Translations under genes and position numbers: made by a program
Source: Candidatus Aenigmatarchaeota archaeon
GTDB taxonomy: Archaea; Aenigmatarchaeota; Aenigmatarchaeia; PWEA01; JACQIF01
Assembly: GCA_016198635.1 (NCBI GenBank)
Contig: JACQIF010000034.1
Span: forward strand, 1-7,593
Reading direction: 5' to 3'
DNA length: 7,593 nucleotides
The notes under the pieces: model-generated
What the model was told of the DNA's origin: nothing
Database searches by the model: none
Seen by the model: the letters and a program-made list of their open reading frames with translations, nothing else
Part shown: one piece after another, positions 1-5,385 of the stretch
Layout of the letters: the number at the start of each line of letters is the position of its first letter
Position numbering within the stretch: position 1 is the stretch's first letter

Positions 1-1
1 A

Positions 2-16
2 CACTGGACGAACCTC
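2..16 (-). promoter_or_regulatory. Possible ribosome binding site and start codon of the next gene
   Basis: Downstream of the rpoP stop codon the minus strand reads GAGGT (12-16), seven bases, then GTG (2-4). This is a plausible ribosome binding site and start codon for a gene lying almost wholly outside the window. In many archaea rpoP is followed by the gene for the small KEOPS subunit Pcc1 or by other informational genes, but nothing here identifies the product. Confidence 0.3.
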
Positions 17-20
17 GATA

Positions 21-161
21 CTAAACAGCCTTCACGCGCGCCGGTTTCGCCGCGGAGCGGACCTTGCTAAGTATTCGGTAACCGCAGTAAGGGCATCGAA
101 CGCGTTTCTTCAGGTCCTCAACGGAAACTTCTTTGCGACAGTTCAGACATTTGTATACCAT
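21..161 (-). CDS. rpoP: DNA-directed RNA polymerase subunit P (Rpb12-like zinc ribbon)
   Basis: This 46-residue protein is the small zinc-binding subunit of archaeal RNA polymerase, equivalent to eukaryotic Rpb12/Rpc10, and acts in polymerase assembly and promoter opening. It begins MVYKCLNC and carries two Cys pairs, C5-x2-C8 and C23-x2-C26 (CPYCGYRI), followed by a basic tail. Length and layout are normal for the family. Two ATG codons are possible, at 165-167 (overlapping the L37Ae stop) and at 159-161. I chose the second because GGAGG at 169-173 lies one base from the first but seven bases from the second, and because archaeal RpoP proteins typically begin MVYKC. It follows rpl37ae with a two-base gap, the usual archaeal order, and is probably translationally coupled to it. 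It falls below many ORF-length cut-offs but is clearly a real gene. Confidence 0.95.
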   Translation of the reverse strand: MVYKCLNCRKEVSVEDLKKRVRCPYCGYRILSKVRSAAKPARVKAV

Positions 162-163
162 AT

Positions 164-460
164 TCATGCCTCCGCTTTGATTTCAATCGTCTTCGAATGC
201 GCGGCATTCGAAGTGTTTCGAACAATAGATTGTTCGAAAACGTGTGCAACAGGGCGGAACGCACCACCGGCAAACTTCCGCCCGCAGGAACGGCACTGCC
301 ATATCCCGAAAGCGACGCGGCGAACAGAGACCTTGCGGCACGAAGGGCACTCGTGGGATGCGCGCTGAACGACCTCTATGTCAGTGACAGCCTTCCGTAT
401 ATTGCGGCCGTAGCGGGAGCCGTAGCGTCCTGCCGAACCGACTTTTTTCTTGTTGGCCAT
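164..460 (-). CDS. rpl37ae: 50S ribosomal protein L37Ae (eL43), zinc ribbon
   Basis: This 98-residue protein is the archaeal/eukaryotic large-subunit ribosomal protein eL43. The N-terminus is basic with Gly/Arg/Tyr repeats (KVGSAGRYGSRYGRNIRK, about residues 6-23). The zinc ribbon follows as C38-x2-C41 (CPSC) and C56-x2-C59 (CRSC) with the family motif FAGGAF after it. The C-terminal helix region is slightly longer than in the shortest archaeal homologues. The ATG start is preceded by GTGA at a six-base distance. The gene lies 39 bases after rrp42 and its TGA abuts rpoP. A TATA-like box just upstream suggests it can also be transcribed independently of the exosome genes, which would suit the high demand for a ribosomal protein (inference). 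Confidence 0.96.
   Translation of the reverse strand: MANKKKVGSAGRYGSRYGRNIRKAVTDIEVVQRASHECPSCRKVSVRRVAFGIWQCRSCGRKFAGGAFRPVAHVFEQSIVRNTSNAAHSKTIEIKAEA
169..173 (-). promoter_or_regulatory. Ribosome binding site that decides the rpoP start
   Basis: The minus strand reads GGAGG inside the last codons of rpl37ae. Its seven-base distance to the ATG at 159-161, against one base to the ATG at 165-167, favours the downstream start and a 46-residue RpoP. Confidence 0.7.
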
Positions 461-489
461 ATGAATTCACGTCGTCTGTTTAATGTCAC

Positions 490-498
490 TTATATAAA
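490..498 (-). promoter_or_regulatory. TATA-like box of a possible internal promoter for rpl37ae-rpoP
   Basis: In the 39-base gap between rrp42 and rpl37ae the minus strand reads TTTATATAA, a close match to the archaeal box A consensus. It ends 29 bases upstream of the ATG at 460. Initiation 22-27 bases downstream would give a very short leader that may or may not include the weak GTGA ribosome binding site. No clear purine-rich BRE is visible. The box is nearly palindromic, so its direction is not certain. Confidence 0.5.
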
Positions 499-499
499 G

Positions 500-1288
500 C
501 TAAATCCCAAGCGCGTCCTTGATAGCCGAACGCAGCTCCGCGGCCTTGCCGTACGCAGACTCAACAACACGCACGACCTCGTCGGACTTGAAGTTGCCTG
601 TGCCTCCCTTCTGCATCGCGCAGAGGAACCCGTCCACGCTCGTCACAGTCAGGCGCGCATCCGCAGCCTCGGCCTCCTCGAAGTCAGGGTCCATGACGAC
701 CGCGGAGCCTATCTTGTATATCGTAACTGGAACCGGTATTTTTCGCAGTTTCAGTCTCCCCGCATCTGTGCCGAACATTGGCCTGCCATCCTCGTCAAGC
801 TTTGGTATCTTTGTGTTGTACAATGCCGCTATCGCAGCGATGCCTCCTGCGTCCATGAGGTTGCCGCCGTCGTTGAGCGGGTCTATGTCCACGGAGATTA
901 TCCACACCTTCTCCTTGGGCGTTATGCACAGCGCCTCAAGGTCCACGCACTTGGACTCGCGGATGCCGCGGTCAATGACGCGCGCCAGCTCGATCGCCTG
1001 GGCGCTAGGCGGGCCTGCCTCGAATTCAGGCGATGCCTTGGGCCCCAGCTCTGCGTTAACCATCAGGACGCCCTCGTTCGCCGTATCGGCGAACGGCGTT
1101 CCCACGGAGAGCTTGACTCCTGCGAGGACGCGTGTCTCGCCGAGCGTCACTAGCGCCGAGCCTTCTGCGTTCTTGGCGTAACCAAGCTCGATCTTTAGGG
1201 GGCGGAACTCGTCGAAACGGCGGCCGTTCTCACGCTTGCCGTCGCGTGCAAGCGTCCGGATAAACTCCTTGTCCAATTTAGTAATCAT
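500..1288 (-). CDS. rrp42: Exosome complex component Rrp42
   Basis: This 262-residue protein is the catalytically inactive RNase PH-fold subunit of the archaeal exosome. Three Rrp42-Rrp41 dimers form the hexameric ring that degrades or tails RNA from the 3' end. Family features are visible: the N-terminal helix with NGRRFDEFRP (residues 21-30), LVTLGETRVLAGVK (46-59), ELGPKASPEFEAGPP (80-94), ARVIDRGIRES (102-112) and the C-terminal half with SVDIDPLNDGGNLMDAGGI (132-150). It lacks the paired catalytic aspartates that Rrp41 has, as expected. Length is typical. The ATG is two bases after the rrp41 stop, and GGAGG lies ten bases upstream (1299-1303) within the end of rrp41, pointing to coupled translation with its stoichiometric partner. 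Confidence 0.97.
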   Translation of the reverse strand: MITKLDKEFIRTLARDGKRENGRRFDEFRPLKIELGYAKNAEGSALVTLGETRVLAGVKLSVGTPFADTANEGVLMVNAELGPKASPEFEAGPPSAQAIELARVIDRGIRESKCVDLEALCITPKEKVWIISVDIDPLNDGGNLMDAGGIAAIAALYNTKIPKLDEDGRPMFGTDAGRLKLRKIPVPVTIYKIGSAVVMDPDFEEAEAADARLTVTSVDGFLCAMQKGGTGNFKSDEVVRVVESAYGKAAELRSAIKDALGI

Positions 1289-1290
1289 AT

Positions 1291-2052
1291 CTAAACATCC
1301 TCCTTGTCTTCGCTGCGCGCAGAAGAAACGCTGAGCTCAATATGCCTGTACTTCTCCTTCAGCGCGTCGACCAACGTTTCGTGTATCTTTATGCAGCCTT
1401 GCTTCGCCAACTCCAGCGCTTTCTTAAACTCCTCCAGTGTTATCAGGCCGTCCATCTGCAGGAGCGCAATCTCGTCACGCCGCGGTATGTATGCTATTGG
1501 AAGGTCTACCTCACCCTCTGTATCCTCTTCGCCAGCGACGTCGAGAACGATCTGTCCCTCGACCTTGCCTGCGGAACAGGAGGCAATAAGATCTGCCATG
1601 GGGATTCCGGCGTCAGCGAGAGCCATCGATGCAGCATTGATGCCTGCGCAGCGCGTTGATGCGTTTGCTTGTAAGACCTCAACATAGACTTCGATGCCTG
1701 TCTTCGGGTACTCCTCTAGGAAGACCACCGAATTGAAAGCCTGCCGCGAGACGTCGCTTATCTCTGTCGAACGGCGGGACGGACCGGGTTTCACGCGGTC
1801 CTGCGTTGCGAACGGGGCCATCGCGTACGTGTATTTGAGGTACGCACGCACAGGGTCCTGCATATGCTTCGGGTGCATCTCGCGAGGGCCGTGCACTGCG
1901 GCAATGGCGACCGTGTCGCCCATAGCAAACTGCGCCGAGCCGTTGGCACGCGCGATGACGCCCGTACGGGCTGCCATCGGACGTATCTCATCCAAGGCAC
2001 GGCCATCGATGCGGCGTCCTCCTGTTATAAGTTTTTTGCTTTCTTCTGCCAT
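1291..2052 (-). CDS. rrp41: Exosome complex exonuclease Rrp41
   Basis: This protein of about 253 residues is the catalytic RNase PH subunit of the exosome, performing phosphorolytic 3'-to-5' RNA degradation and, in reverse, polyadenylation-like tailing. Numbered from the ATG at 2052, it shows RRIDGR (13-18), the RNA-binding pair in GPSRRSTEIS (R93, R94), and the catalytic region IVLDVAGEEDTEGEVDLPIAY. There D177 and D183 match the conserved acidic residues of active Rrp41. The C-terminal tail is acidic. The frame is open to GTG at 2061 and ATG at 2055. I prefer 2052 because GGTGAT, formed across the rrp4 stop, is then about four bases upstream, but any of the three starts is possible. Its order between rrp4 and rrp42 is the standard archaeal exosome operon. 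Confidence 0.97.
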   Translation of the reverse strand: MAEESKKLITGGRRIDGRALDEIRPMAARTGVIARANGSAQFAMGDTVAIAAVHGPREMHPKHMQDPVRAYLKYTYAMAPFATQDRVKPGPSRRSTEISDVSRQAFNSVVFLEEYPKTGIEVYVEVLQANASTRCAGINAASMALADAGIPMADLIASCSAGKVEGQIVLDVAGEEDTEGEVDLPIAYIPRRDEIALLQMDGLITLEEFKKALELAKQGCIKIHETLVDALKEKYRHIELSVSSARSEDKEDV

Positions 2053-2057
2053 CATAA

Positions 2058-2795
2058 TCACCCTTGCTGCGACGTTAAGAACGACGTTATCCTATCGGTC
2101 AGGCCATCGATGTGGCTTTCGCGCTCGACCATCATCACAGCCTCTGCGGCCAACGCCTCCTTCTCGCCTTTCATCCACACCAGGCCGTTCTGCCCTACTA
2201 TTATGTGGCAGCCTGTGTGCTGTTTTATCAGTTCGATCATGCTTCCGCCCTTTCCTATGAGACGAGGCACCTTCGCTGGCGTTATCGTCATTATGTTGCC
2301 GCCGTGCAGTTTGCGACAAACGCGGTCGCGCATCGTCAGCTTCACGTCCTTGCGCTTCGAGACGCTAAGGACTTTTGCATATACCACGTCGCCCACATCG
2401 AAGTAGTGCGTGAGGTCGCTCTTCTGGAGGTCAACGTACTCGTCCACGCCTTCTGACAACGATAAGAACGCTATGTACGGCGCGTTCACGTCAACCATCC
2501 ACGACGATATCTGGACGTCCGCGACGACGCCTATAACGCCGTCACCTGAAAATGGCATGTACTGTCCTGACAAGGGAACGACGCTTACGAGATGATCGTT
2601 GCGTAGGCGAACGATGCCGAGCAGCTTGCTGCGCACCTCGCCTGCGTCCTTGTATGTGCCCCCGCCGGGCAGAAAATCAACGCCTTTGGCTATGAGTTCG
2701 CCTGGTGTCACGAGCGCCTTGTTATTGGCAACCAGCACGCTGTTGGGGTCCATCGGCTGTGCTGGCGTTACGTCGTTCTCTTCATATCCTTCCAT
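2058..2795 (-). CDS. rrp4: Exosome complex RNA-binding subunit Rrp4
   Basis: This 245-residue protein is a cap subunit of the archaeal exosome; three copies of Rrp4 and/or Csl4 sit on the Rrp41-Rrp42 ring and guide RNA into the central channel. Domains in order: an N-terminal beta-rich domain (about 20-75, with LVTPGELIAKG and a Gly-rich turn), an S1 domain (about 80-155, ending KRKDVKLTMRDR) and a KH domain (about 167-230). The KH GxxG loop is GKGG at 181-184 in the context VPRLIGKGGSMI, the normal Rrp4 signature. Start at ATG 2795 is supported by AGAGGTGAA at 2801-2809, five bases upstream. The gene follows the SBDS gene by 54 bases and its TGA overlaps the start region of rrp41. Confidence 0.97.
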   Translation of the reverse strand: MEGYEENDVTPAQPMDPNSVLVANNKALVTPGELIAKGVDFLPGGGTYKDAGEVRSKLLGIVRLRNDHLVSVVPLSGQYMPFSGDGVIGVVADVQISSWMVDVNAPYIAFLSLSEGVDEYVDLQKSDLTHYFDVGDVVYAKVLSVSKRKDVKLTMRDRVCRKLHGGNIMTITPAKVPRLIGKGGSMIELIKQHTGCHIIVGQNGLVWMKGEKEALAAEAVMMVERESHIDGLTDRITSFLTSQQG

Positions 2796-2800
2796 TACAG

Positions 2801-2809
2801 TTCACCTCT
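2801..2809 (-). promoter_or_regulatory. Strong ribosome binding site of rrp4
   Basis: AGAGGTGAA on the minus strand closely matches the archaeal anti-Shine-Dalgarno complement and sits five bases before the rrp4 ATG. The rest of the 54-base gap (2810-2849) contains TTTAAC and CTTAAGAAGCTT, which I do not consider a convincing promoter. Confidence 0.7.
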
Positions 2810-2849
2810 TTTCATTGACCACAAGCTTCTTAAGCGTTGTGTTAAATCG

Positions 2850-3548
2850 CTATTTCGTGAGCGGCTTAGCCTCGCCCTCACCATGCGTGAGGCCGTTCAG
2901 GAGGCTGTAAAAGTCTCCCTGCATCCCGGCAGGAATCTCTATTATGCCTACCCACGAGCCGTCCGCCTTCCACTCCTCCTTCTTCAGATGCCCGAAGTCG
3001 TGCACACGGCCGTAGGCCTTCCCTACGTGCGCCGCGGGAATCAGGACCTGTATATCCATCTGCTCTATGCTCAACGGCAGCACAGGCCGCAAGGCGTCTA
3101 TCACGCGCTCGACCTGCACAGCCGCCGGTTCATATTCGTTGACGTTGACGTGCACCTGTTCGATTGCATTGATTATCCTCTGCGACGGGTGCGGAATCTT
3201 CGTCTTTGGGTCAACGGCGCGCCGCGCTATGAGCGTTGCGACCTCAAGCACTTTCGCCTCGCGCATCTTGCGGCGCTGCTCTGTCGTTAACTGCACTTCG
3301 CCTTTGCGGATGATGTGGTACACGATGTCACGGAAATCGCCTGTGCCGAAGACCTTGCGCACATCCTCGTCCGTGTGGCGCGTGCCTTTCTTCGCGTCTT
3401 CGTACACGGCCTCGTATACGACCAACGCCCGCACGTCGACGTCATCGCCTTTCTTCACGCGCACAGCAAGATCCGGGTCTACGAGCACTTCGAACTTCTT
3501 CCCGTGAGATTCGAGACGTGCAACAACAGCCTTGTCTGTGCTTACCAT
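2850..3548 (-). CDS. Ribosome maturation protein SBDS (Sdo1) homologue
   Basis: This 232-residue protein is the archaeal Shwachman-Bodian-Diamond syndrome protein. In eukaryotes it works with the GTPase EFL1 to release eIF6 from the large ribosomal subunit; in archaea a similar late 50S role is inferred. The three-domain layout is visible: N-terminal FYSH domain (about 1-90, VVARLESHGKKFEVLVDPD early on and GDFRDIVYHIIRKGEVQLT near its end), a helical middle domain (about 95-165, with TKIPHPSQRIINAIEQ), and a C-terminal ferredoxin-like domain (about 168-232). Length is normal. The ATG at 3548 has GAGTGA six bases upstream. It stands between psmA and the exosome genes, the classic arrangement that links SBDS with RNA processing. 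No archaeal gene symbol is firmly fixed, although sdo1 is sometimes used. Confidence 0.96.
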   Translation of the reverse strand: MVSTDKAVVARLESHGKKFEVLVDPDLAVRVKKGDDVDVRALVVYEAVYEDAKKGTRHTDEDVRKVFGTGDFRDIVYHIIRKGEVQLTTEQRRKMREAKVLEVATLIARRAVDPKTKIPHPSQRIINAIEQVHVNVNEYEPAAVQVERVIDALRPVLPLSIEQMDIQVLIPAAHVGKAYGRVHDFGHLKKEEWKADGSWVGIIEIPAGMQGDFYSLLNGLTHGEGEAKPLTK

Positions 3549-3619
3549 ATACGTTCACTCGTGTTCAGTTTACGTTTGGAACCTATGTACCTATACCCAC
3601 AGAAGGAACGGTACTAGGC

Positions 3620-4336
3620 TCACCAGCCTTTGAGGGCGTCCGTGCGCTCTTTGCCCGCGATTCTCTGAAAGCCTTTGCCTTTCTCTATGACAACGATCTC
3701 CACGTTGTCTTTTGGAATATCTTTCTCCGCCTTCTTCAACGTACTCACCGCCACGTCAACGGCGCCTTTCCTATCAAGTTTCTCTTTCCAATCTTTTTCT
3801 AACGCCTTGCGCGCAATCTCCGCGCCCCGCCCTATGGCATGCGCGTTCCACTGGAATATGGAACCGCCCTGGTCAGTCTCGAACAGATACGCGTGGTCGT
3901 TGACGCCGCCTATCAGGAAGGAGACGCCCATCGGACGTAGTCCTGCGTACTGCGTGTGCGCCTGCTTGAAGTCGGCGAGGAAACGAACGACGCCCGGAAC
4001 GTCTATGGCCTCGTCGTATGTTATGCGGTGCATCTGCGCTTTTACGCGCGCCTTGTCTATCAGCACGCGCGCGTCGCCTAGCAGTCCAGCAGACACGAGG
4101 CCTATATGATCGTCTATCTGCTGGATTTTTTCGTTCACGATGCTCTGCGCTCCCAACGCGTCTGCGATTTTGACGGACGCAAGGACAACGCCGTCTTCAA
4201 ACGTCACGGCTATCGCAGTCGAGCCGCGTTTGACGGCCTCACGCGCGTATTCGACCTGGAAAAGCCTGCCGTCTGGAGAGAACGTCACGATAGCACGATC
4301 ATATCCCAATTTGCCCATTCCCGGAATTTCAGCCAT
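3620..4336 (-). CDS. psmA: 20S proteasome alpha subunit
   Basis: This 238-residue protein forms the outer heptameric rings of the archaeal 20S proteasome, which gate substrate entry and dock PAN or Cdc48-type ATPases. The N-terminal gating segment reads MGKLGYDRAIVTFSP, with the YDR motif at 12-14, followed by the alpha-subunit signature GRLFQVEYAREAVKRG (23-38). K70, in NEKIQQID, is the likely equivalent of the lysine that binds the HbYX motif of the regulatory ATPase. As expected for alpha subunits there is no N-terminal catalytic threonine. The ATG at 4336 is preceded eight bases upstream by GGAGGT (4345-4350). It is the first gene of the superoperon and has its own TATA box. The SBDS gene follows after a 71-base gap. 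Confidence 0.98.
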   Translation of the reverse strand: MAEIPGMGKLGYDRAIVTFSPDGRLFQVEYAREAVKRGSTAIAVTFEDGVVLASVKIADALGAQSIVNEKIQQIDDHIGLVSAGLLGDARVLIDKARVKAQMHRITYDEAIDVPGVVRFLADFKQAHTQYAGLRPMGVSFLIGGVNDHAYLFETDQGGSIFQWNAHAIGRGAEIARKALEKDWKEKLDRKGAVDVAVSTLKKAEKDIPKDNVEIVVIEKGKGFQRIAGKERTDALKGW

Positions 4337-4344
4337 TTACACCA

Positions 4345-4350
4345 ACCTCC
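4345..4350 (-). promoter_or_regulatory. Ribosome binding site of psmA
   Basis: GGAGGT on the minus strand lies eight bases before the psmA ATG and fixes the start at 4336 rather than at the internal Met7. Confidence 0.8.
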
Positions 4351-4410
4351 AAATAATGTAAAATCAGTTAATCAACACCGAATTTTACTGCCTTTGTTAC
4401 AACACAAGGC

Positions 4411-4418
4411 TTTAAAAA
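4411..4418 (-). promoter_or_regulatory. TATA box of the psmA-SBDS-exosome operon
   Basis: The minus strand reads TTTTTAAA here, preceded by AAAAGTAACC, which is a reasonable BRE-like purine-rich stretch. Initiation about 25 bases downstream would fall near 4388 and leave a leader of roughly 50 bases that contains the GGAGGT site. The segment is AT-rich against GC-rich surroundings. This is the best candidate for the main promoter of the informational operon. Confidence 0.6.
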
Positions 4419-4441
4419 GGTTACTTTTGGGACACCTTAAC

Positions 4442-4458
4442 AGAAAAAGGGCTTTCCT
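4442..4458 (-). terminator. Probable terminator after the small pilin-like genes
   Basis: Three bases after the TGA of the last small pilin-like gene the minus strand reads AGGAAAG-CCC-TTTTTCT. This is a weak, partly wobble-paired hairpin whose distal side is an oligo-T run. Archaeal termination often needs little more than a T tract, so this is a sensible end for the surface-protein transcript before the psmA promoter. Confidence 0.4.
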
Positions 4459-4460
4459 GG

Positions 4461-4781
4461 TCACGTTCTGCAACACGTCTTATGCGGCTGCGATATCCCT
4501 CCTGATGTTGCACCTTCTGTTAGCTTCGTTACCAACGATTTTCCTCCTCCAGTAGGGGCTTCCGCACACCTTGCAGGCGGAGGCTCCGAGGCGCAGCATC
4601 CAGAGGCAGCGTATGATGCACACGCAGAGTTGAAGTCTCCCAAGCCTTGCGTCGTCTTTGTTCCGGGACTCCATACACCTGTGAATATAGCTATCACAGC
4701 CAACAATACGATTATGGCTATGACTAGGATTACGAGCGTATTGGTCGTTATCTCTACTCCCTTCTTACTATTTTTGAACAT
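4461..4781 (-). CDS. Small six-cysteine pilin-like membrane protein, copy 3 (last in order)
   Basis: This 106-residue protein is not one I can name. The N-terminus is MFKNSKKG-VEITTNTL followed by a single hydrophobic helix (about 15-35). The KKG before a Val-Glu resembles an archaeal class III (prepilin peptidase type) processing site, with the helix as a pilin-like stem. The rest is predicted to lie outside the cell and carries Cys at 54, 62, 63, 72, 103 and 104, i.e. C-x7-CC-x8-C-x30-CC. The same pattern occurs in the two genes upstream, so it is one of three tandem paralogues. AGGTGA lies four bases before the ATG. Six cysteines suggest three disulfides in a small exported domain (inference). 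It could be a minor pilin, an adhesin or simply a membrane-anchored disulfide-rich peptide. Confidence 0.8.
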   Translation of the reverse strand: MFKNSKKGVEITTNTLVILVIAIIVLLAVIAIFTGVWSPGTKTTQGLGDFNSACASYAASGCCASEPPPARCAEAPTGGGKSLVTKLTEGATSGGISQPHKTCCRT

Positions 4782-4789
4782 GGTTTCAC

Positions 4790-4840
4790 CTATTTACTGC
4801 CTATACAACACGTCGATTTACTACCAGATATACCAGATCA
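4790..4840 (-). other. In-frame TGA and read-through extension of pilin-like copy 2
   Basis: The TGA at 4838-4840 closes the short reading frame of copy 2. Reading on in the same frame gives 15 more residues, SGISGSKSTCCIGSK, then TAG at 4790-4792. The extension contains a CC pair near its end like both neighbouring paralogues, and the TAG is the first part of TAGGTGA, the ribosome binding site of the next gene. The junction from copy 1 to copy 2 (5049-5055) has the same TAGGTGA arrangement. The TGA falls in the column of the fourth conserved cysteine. I therefore read this stretch as former or actual coding sequence and not as a spacer. Whether the TGA is decoded (selenocysteine or other) or is a nonsense change cannot be settled here; I recognise no canonical archaeal SECIS hairpin nearby. 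Confidence 0.6.
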
Positions 4841-5047
4841 CGCTGGATCAGCGTCAGGCAATGTACAACAGTTCTTCTGAACGTACTGGACGCATGCACT
4901 CGGTGGAGTGGCTTGATTAAGTGTCTGTGCAGCTGGTTTATGCCCGCTTGCGAAGAACAGGACAAGCGTAACGAGGACTATTATCGCTATAGACAGGACT
5001 ATCAATGTGCTTATCGGAAGCTCAACGCCTTTTCTGCTGTTCGTCAA
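4838..5047 (-). CDS. Small pilin-like membrane protein, copy 2, ending at TGA in a cysteine column
   Basis: The frame up to TGA encodes 69 residues: MTNSRKG-VELPISTL, one hydrophobic helix (about 14-33), then an exported part with Cys 52, 60 and 61 (C-x7-CC). It stops eight residues after the CC pair, exactly where copies 1 and 3 have their fourth cysteine. It is clearly a paralogue of the two neighbours, sharing NS(R/K)KGVE and Cys-x2-Tyr-x4-Cys-Cys. The start is probably TTG at 5045-5047, because no ATG is available before the processing-like site. AGGTGA is only one base away, shorter than usual, and overlaps the stop codon of copy 1. The longer open frame upstream of TTG runs antiparallel in character to the family and lies over copy 1 in another frame, so I do not extend it. 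With the read-through extension the protein would be 85 residues. Confidence 0.7.
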   Translation of the reverse strand: MTNSRKGVELPISTLIVLSIAIIVLVTLVLFFASGHKPAAQTLNQATPPSACVQYVQKNCCTLPDADPA

Positions 5048-5048
5048 A

Positions 5049-5055
5049 TCACCTA
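5049..5055 (-). promoter_or_regulatory. Stop/ribosome-binding-site junction between pilin-like copies 1 and 2
   Basis: TAGGTGA combines the TAG stop of copy 1 with a GGTGA ribosome binding site for copy 2, implying coupled translation. The same heptamer occurs at 4786-4792 ahead of copy 3. Confidence 0.6.
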
Positions 5056-5340
5056 CTTGTTGCAACACACGTTCTGTATCTTCGTTCCGTCTGTCGTGCC
5101 GATGGCCTTCTGGGCAGTCGGGACGAGAGCGATGCACGTCGCGTCCGTGGCCGCGGCCGTGCAGCAGCCCTGGTTGAAGTACTTGAGACACTCTGCCCGG
5201 AACTCATTCTGCGTGACAGTAGCGCTCGTTGACTGTTTTGAGCCTGTGGTGAAAAAGACCACGAGCGTAAGCATTACGATGATTCCTATGGCCAGTATTA
5301 TCAAAGTGTTCGTCGGCAGTTCAAGGCCTTTTCGGGACAT
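5053..5340 (-). CDS. Small six-cysteine pilin-like membrane protein, copy 1 (first in order)
   Basis: This 95-residue protein is unrecognised beyond its pilin-like architecture. It starts MSRKG-LELPTNTL, with a possible class III processing site after RKG, and has one hydrophobic helix (about 11-31). A Thr/Ser-rich linker follows, then Cys at 51, 59, 60, 69, 92 and 93 (C-x7-CC-x8-C-x22-CC), ending VCCNK. The pattern matches copy 3 exactly apart from the variable loop before the last CC. There is no ribosome binding site before the ATG, but a TATA-like box lies about 30 bases upstream, which suggests a nearly leaderless transcript that begins here and runs through copies 2 and 3. The upstream gene ends 45 bases before. 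Confidence 0.8.
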   Translation of the reverse strand: MSRKGLELPTNTLIILAIGIIVMLTLVVFFTTGSKQSTSATVTQNEFRAECLKYFNQGCCTAAATDATCIALVPTAQKAIGTTDGTKIQNVCCNK

Positions 5341-5368
5341 AAATATCGAACTTTATTATACGAGCTTT

Positions 5369-5376
5369 CATATAAA
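5369..5376 (-). promoter_or_regulatory. TATA box of the small pilin-like gene cluster
   Basis: The minus strand reads TTTATATG in the AT-rich 45-base gap after the DUF1554-like gene. Its centre is about 32 bases before the ATG at 5340, so transcription should start only a few bases ahead of that ATG. This agrees with the absence of a ribosome binding site there. The T-rich stretch TATATTTTG just upstream (5377-5385) could also serve to end the preceding transcript. Confidence 0.55.
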
Positions 5377-5385
5377 CAAAATATA

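Noticed and set aside
197..1153. A 318-residue open frame on the plus strand
   Set aside because: It lies antisense to rpl37ae and rrp42, both certain genes, and its protein has no recognisable motifs. Long antisense frames are expected opposite GC-rich genes.
4106..4555. A plus-strand open frame across the psmA start and the intergenic gap
   Set aside because: It is antisense to the psmA N-terminus and the promoter region and shows no family features or ribosome binding site.
4600..4800. A SECIS-like hairpin downstream of the in-frame TGA
   Set aside because: The only candidates I could find were a three-pair GGT-GAA-ACC stem at the copy 3 ribosome binding site and a short AGTCCC/GGGAGACT pairing inside copy 3. 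Neither has the GAA/A internal loop with a GC-rich upper stem expected of archaeal SECIS elements.
5048..5191. N-terminal extension of pilin-like copy 2 upstream of TTG
   Set aside because: This part reads as His/Arg/Asp-rich low-complexity sequence because it is another frame of copy 1. The pilin-like family alignment begins at the TTG.
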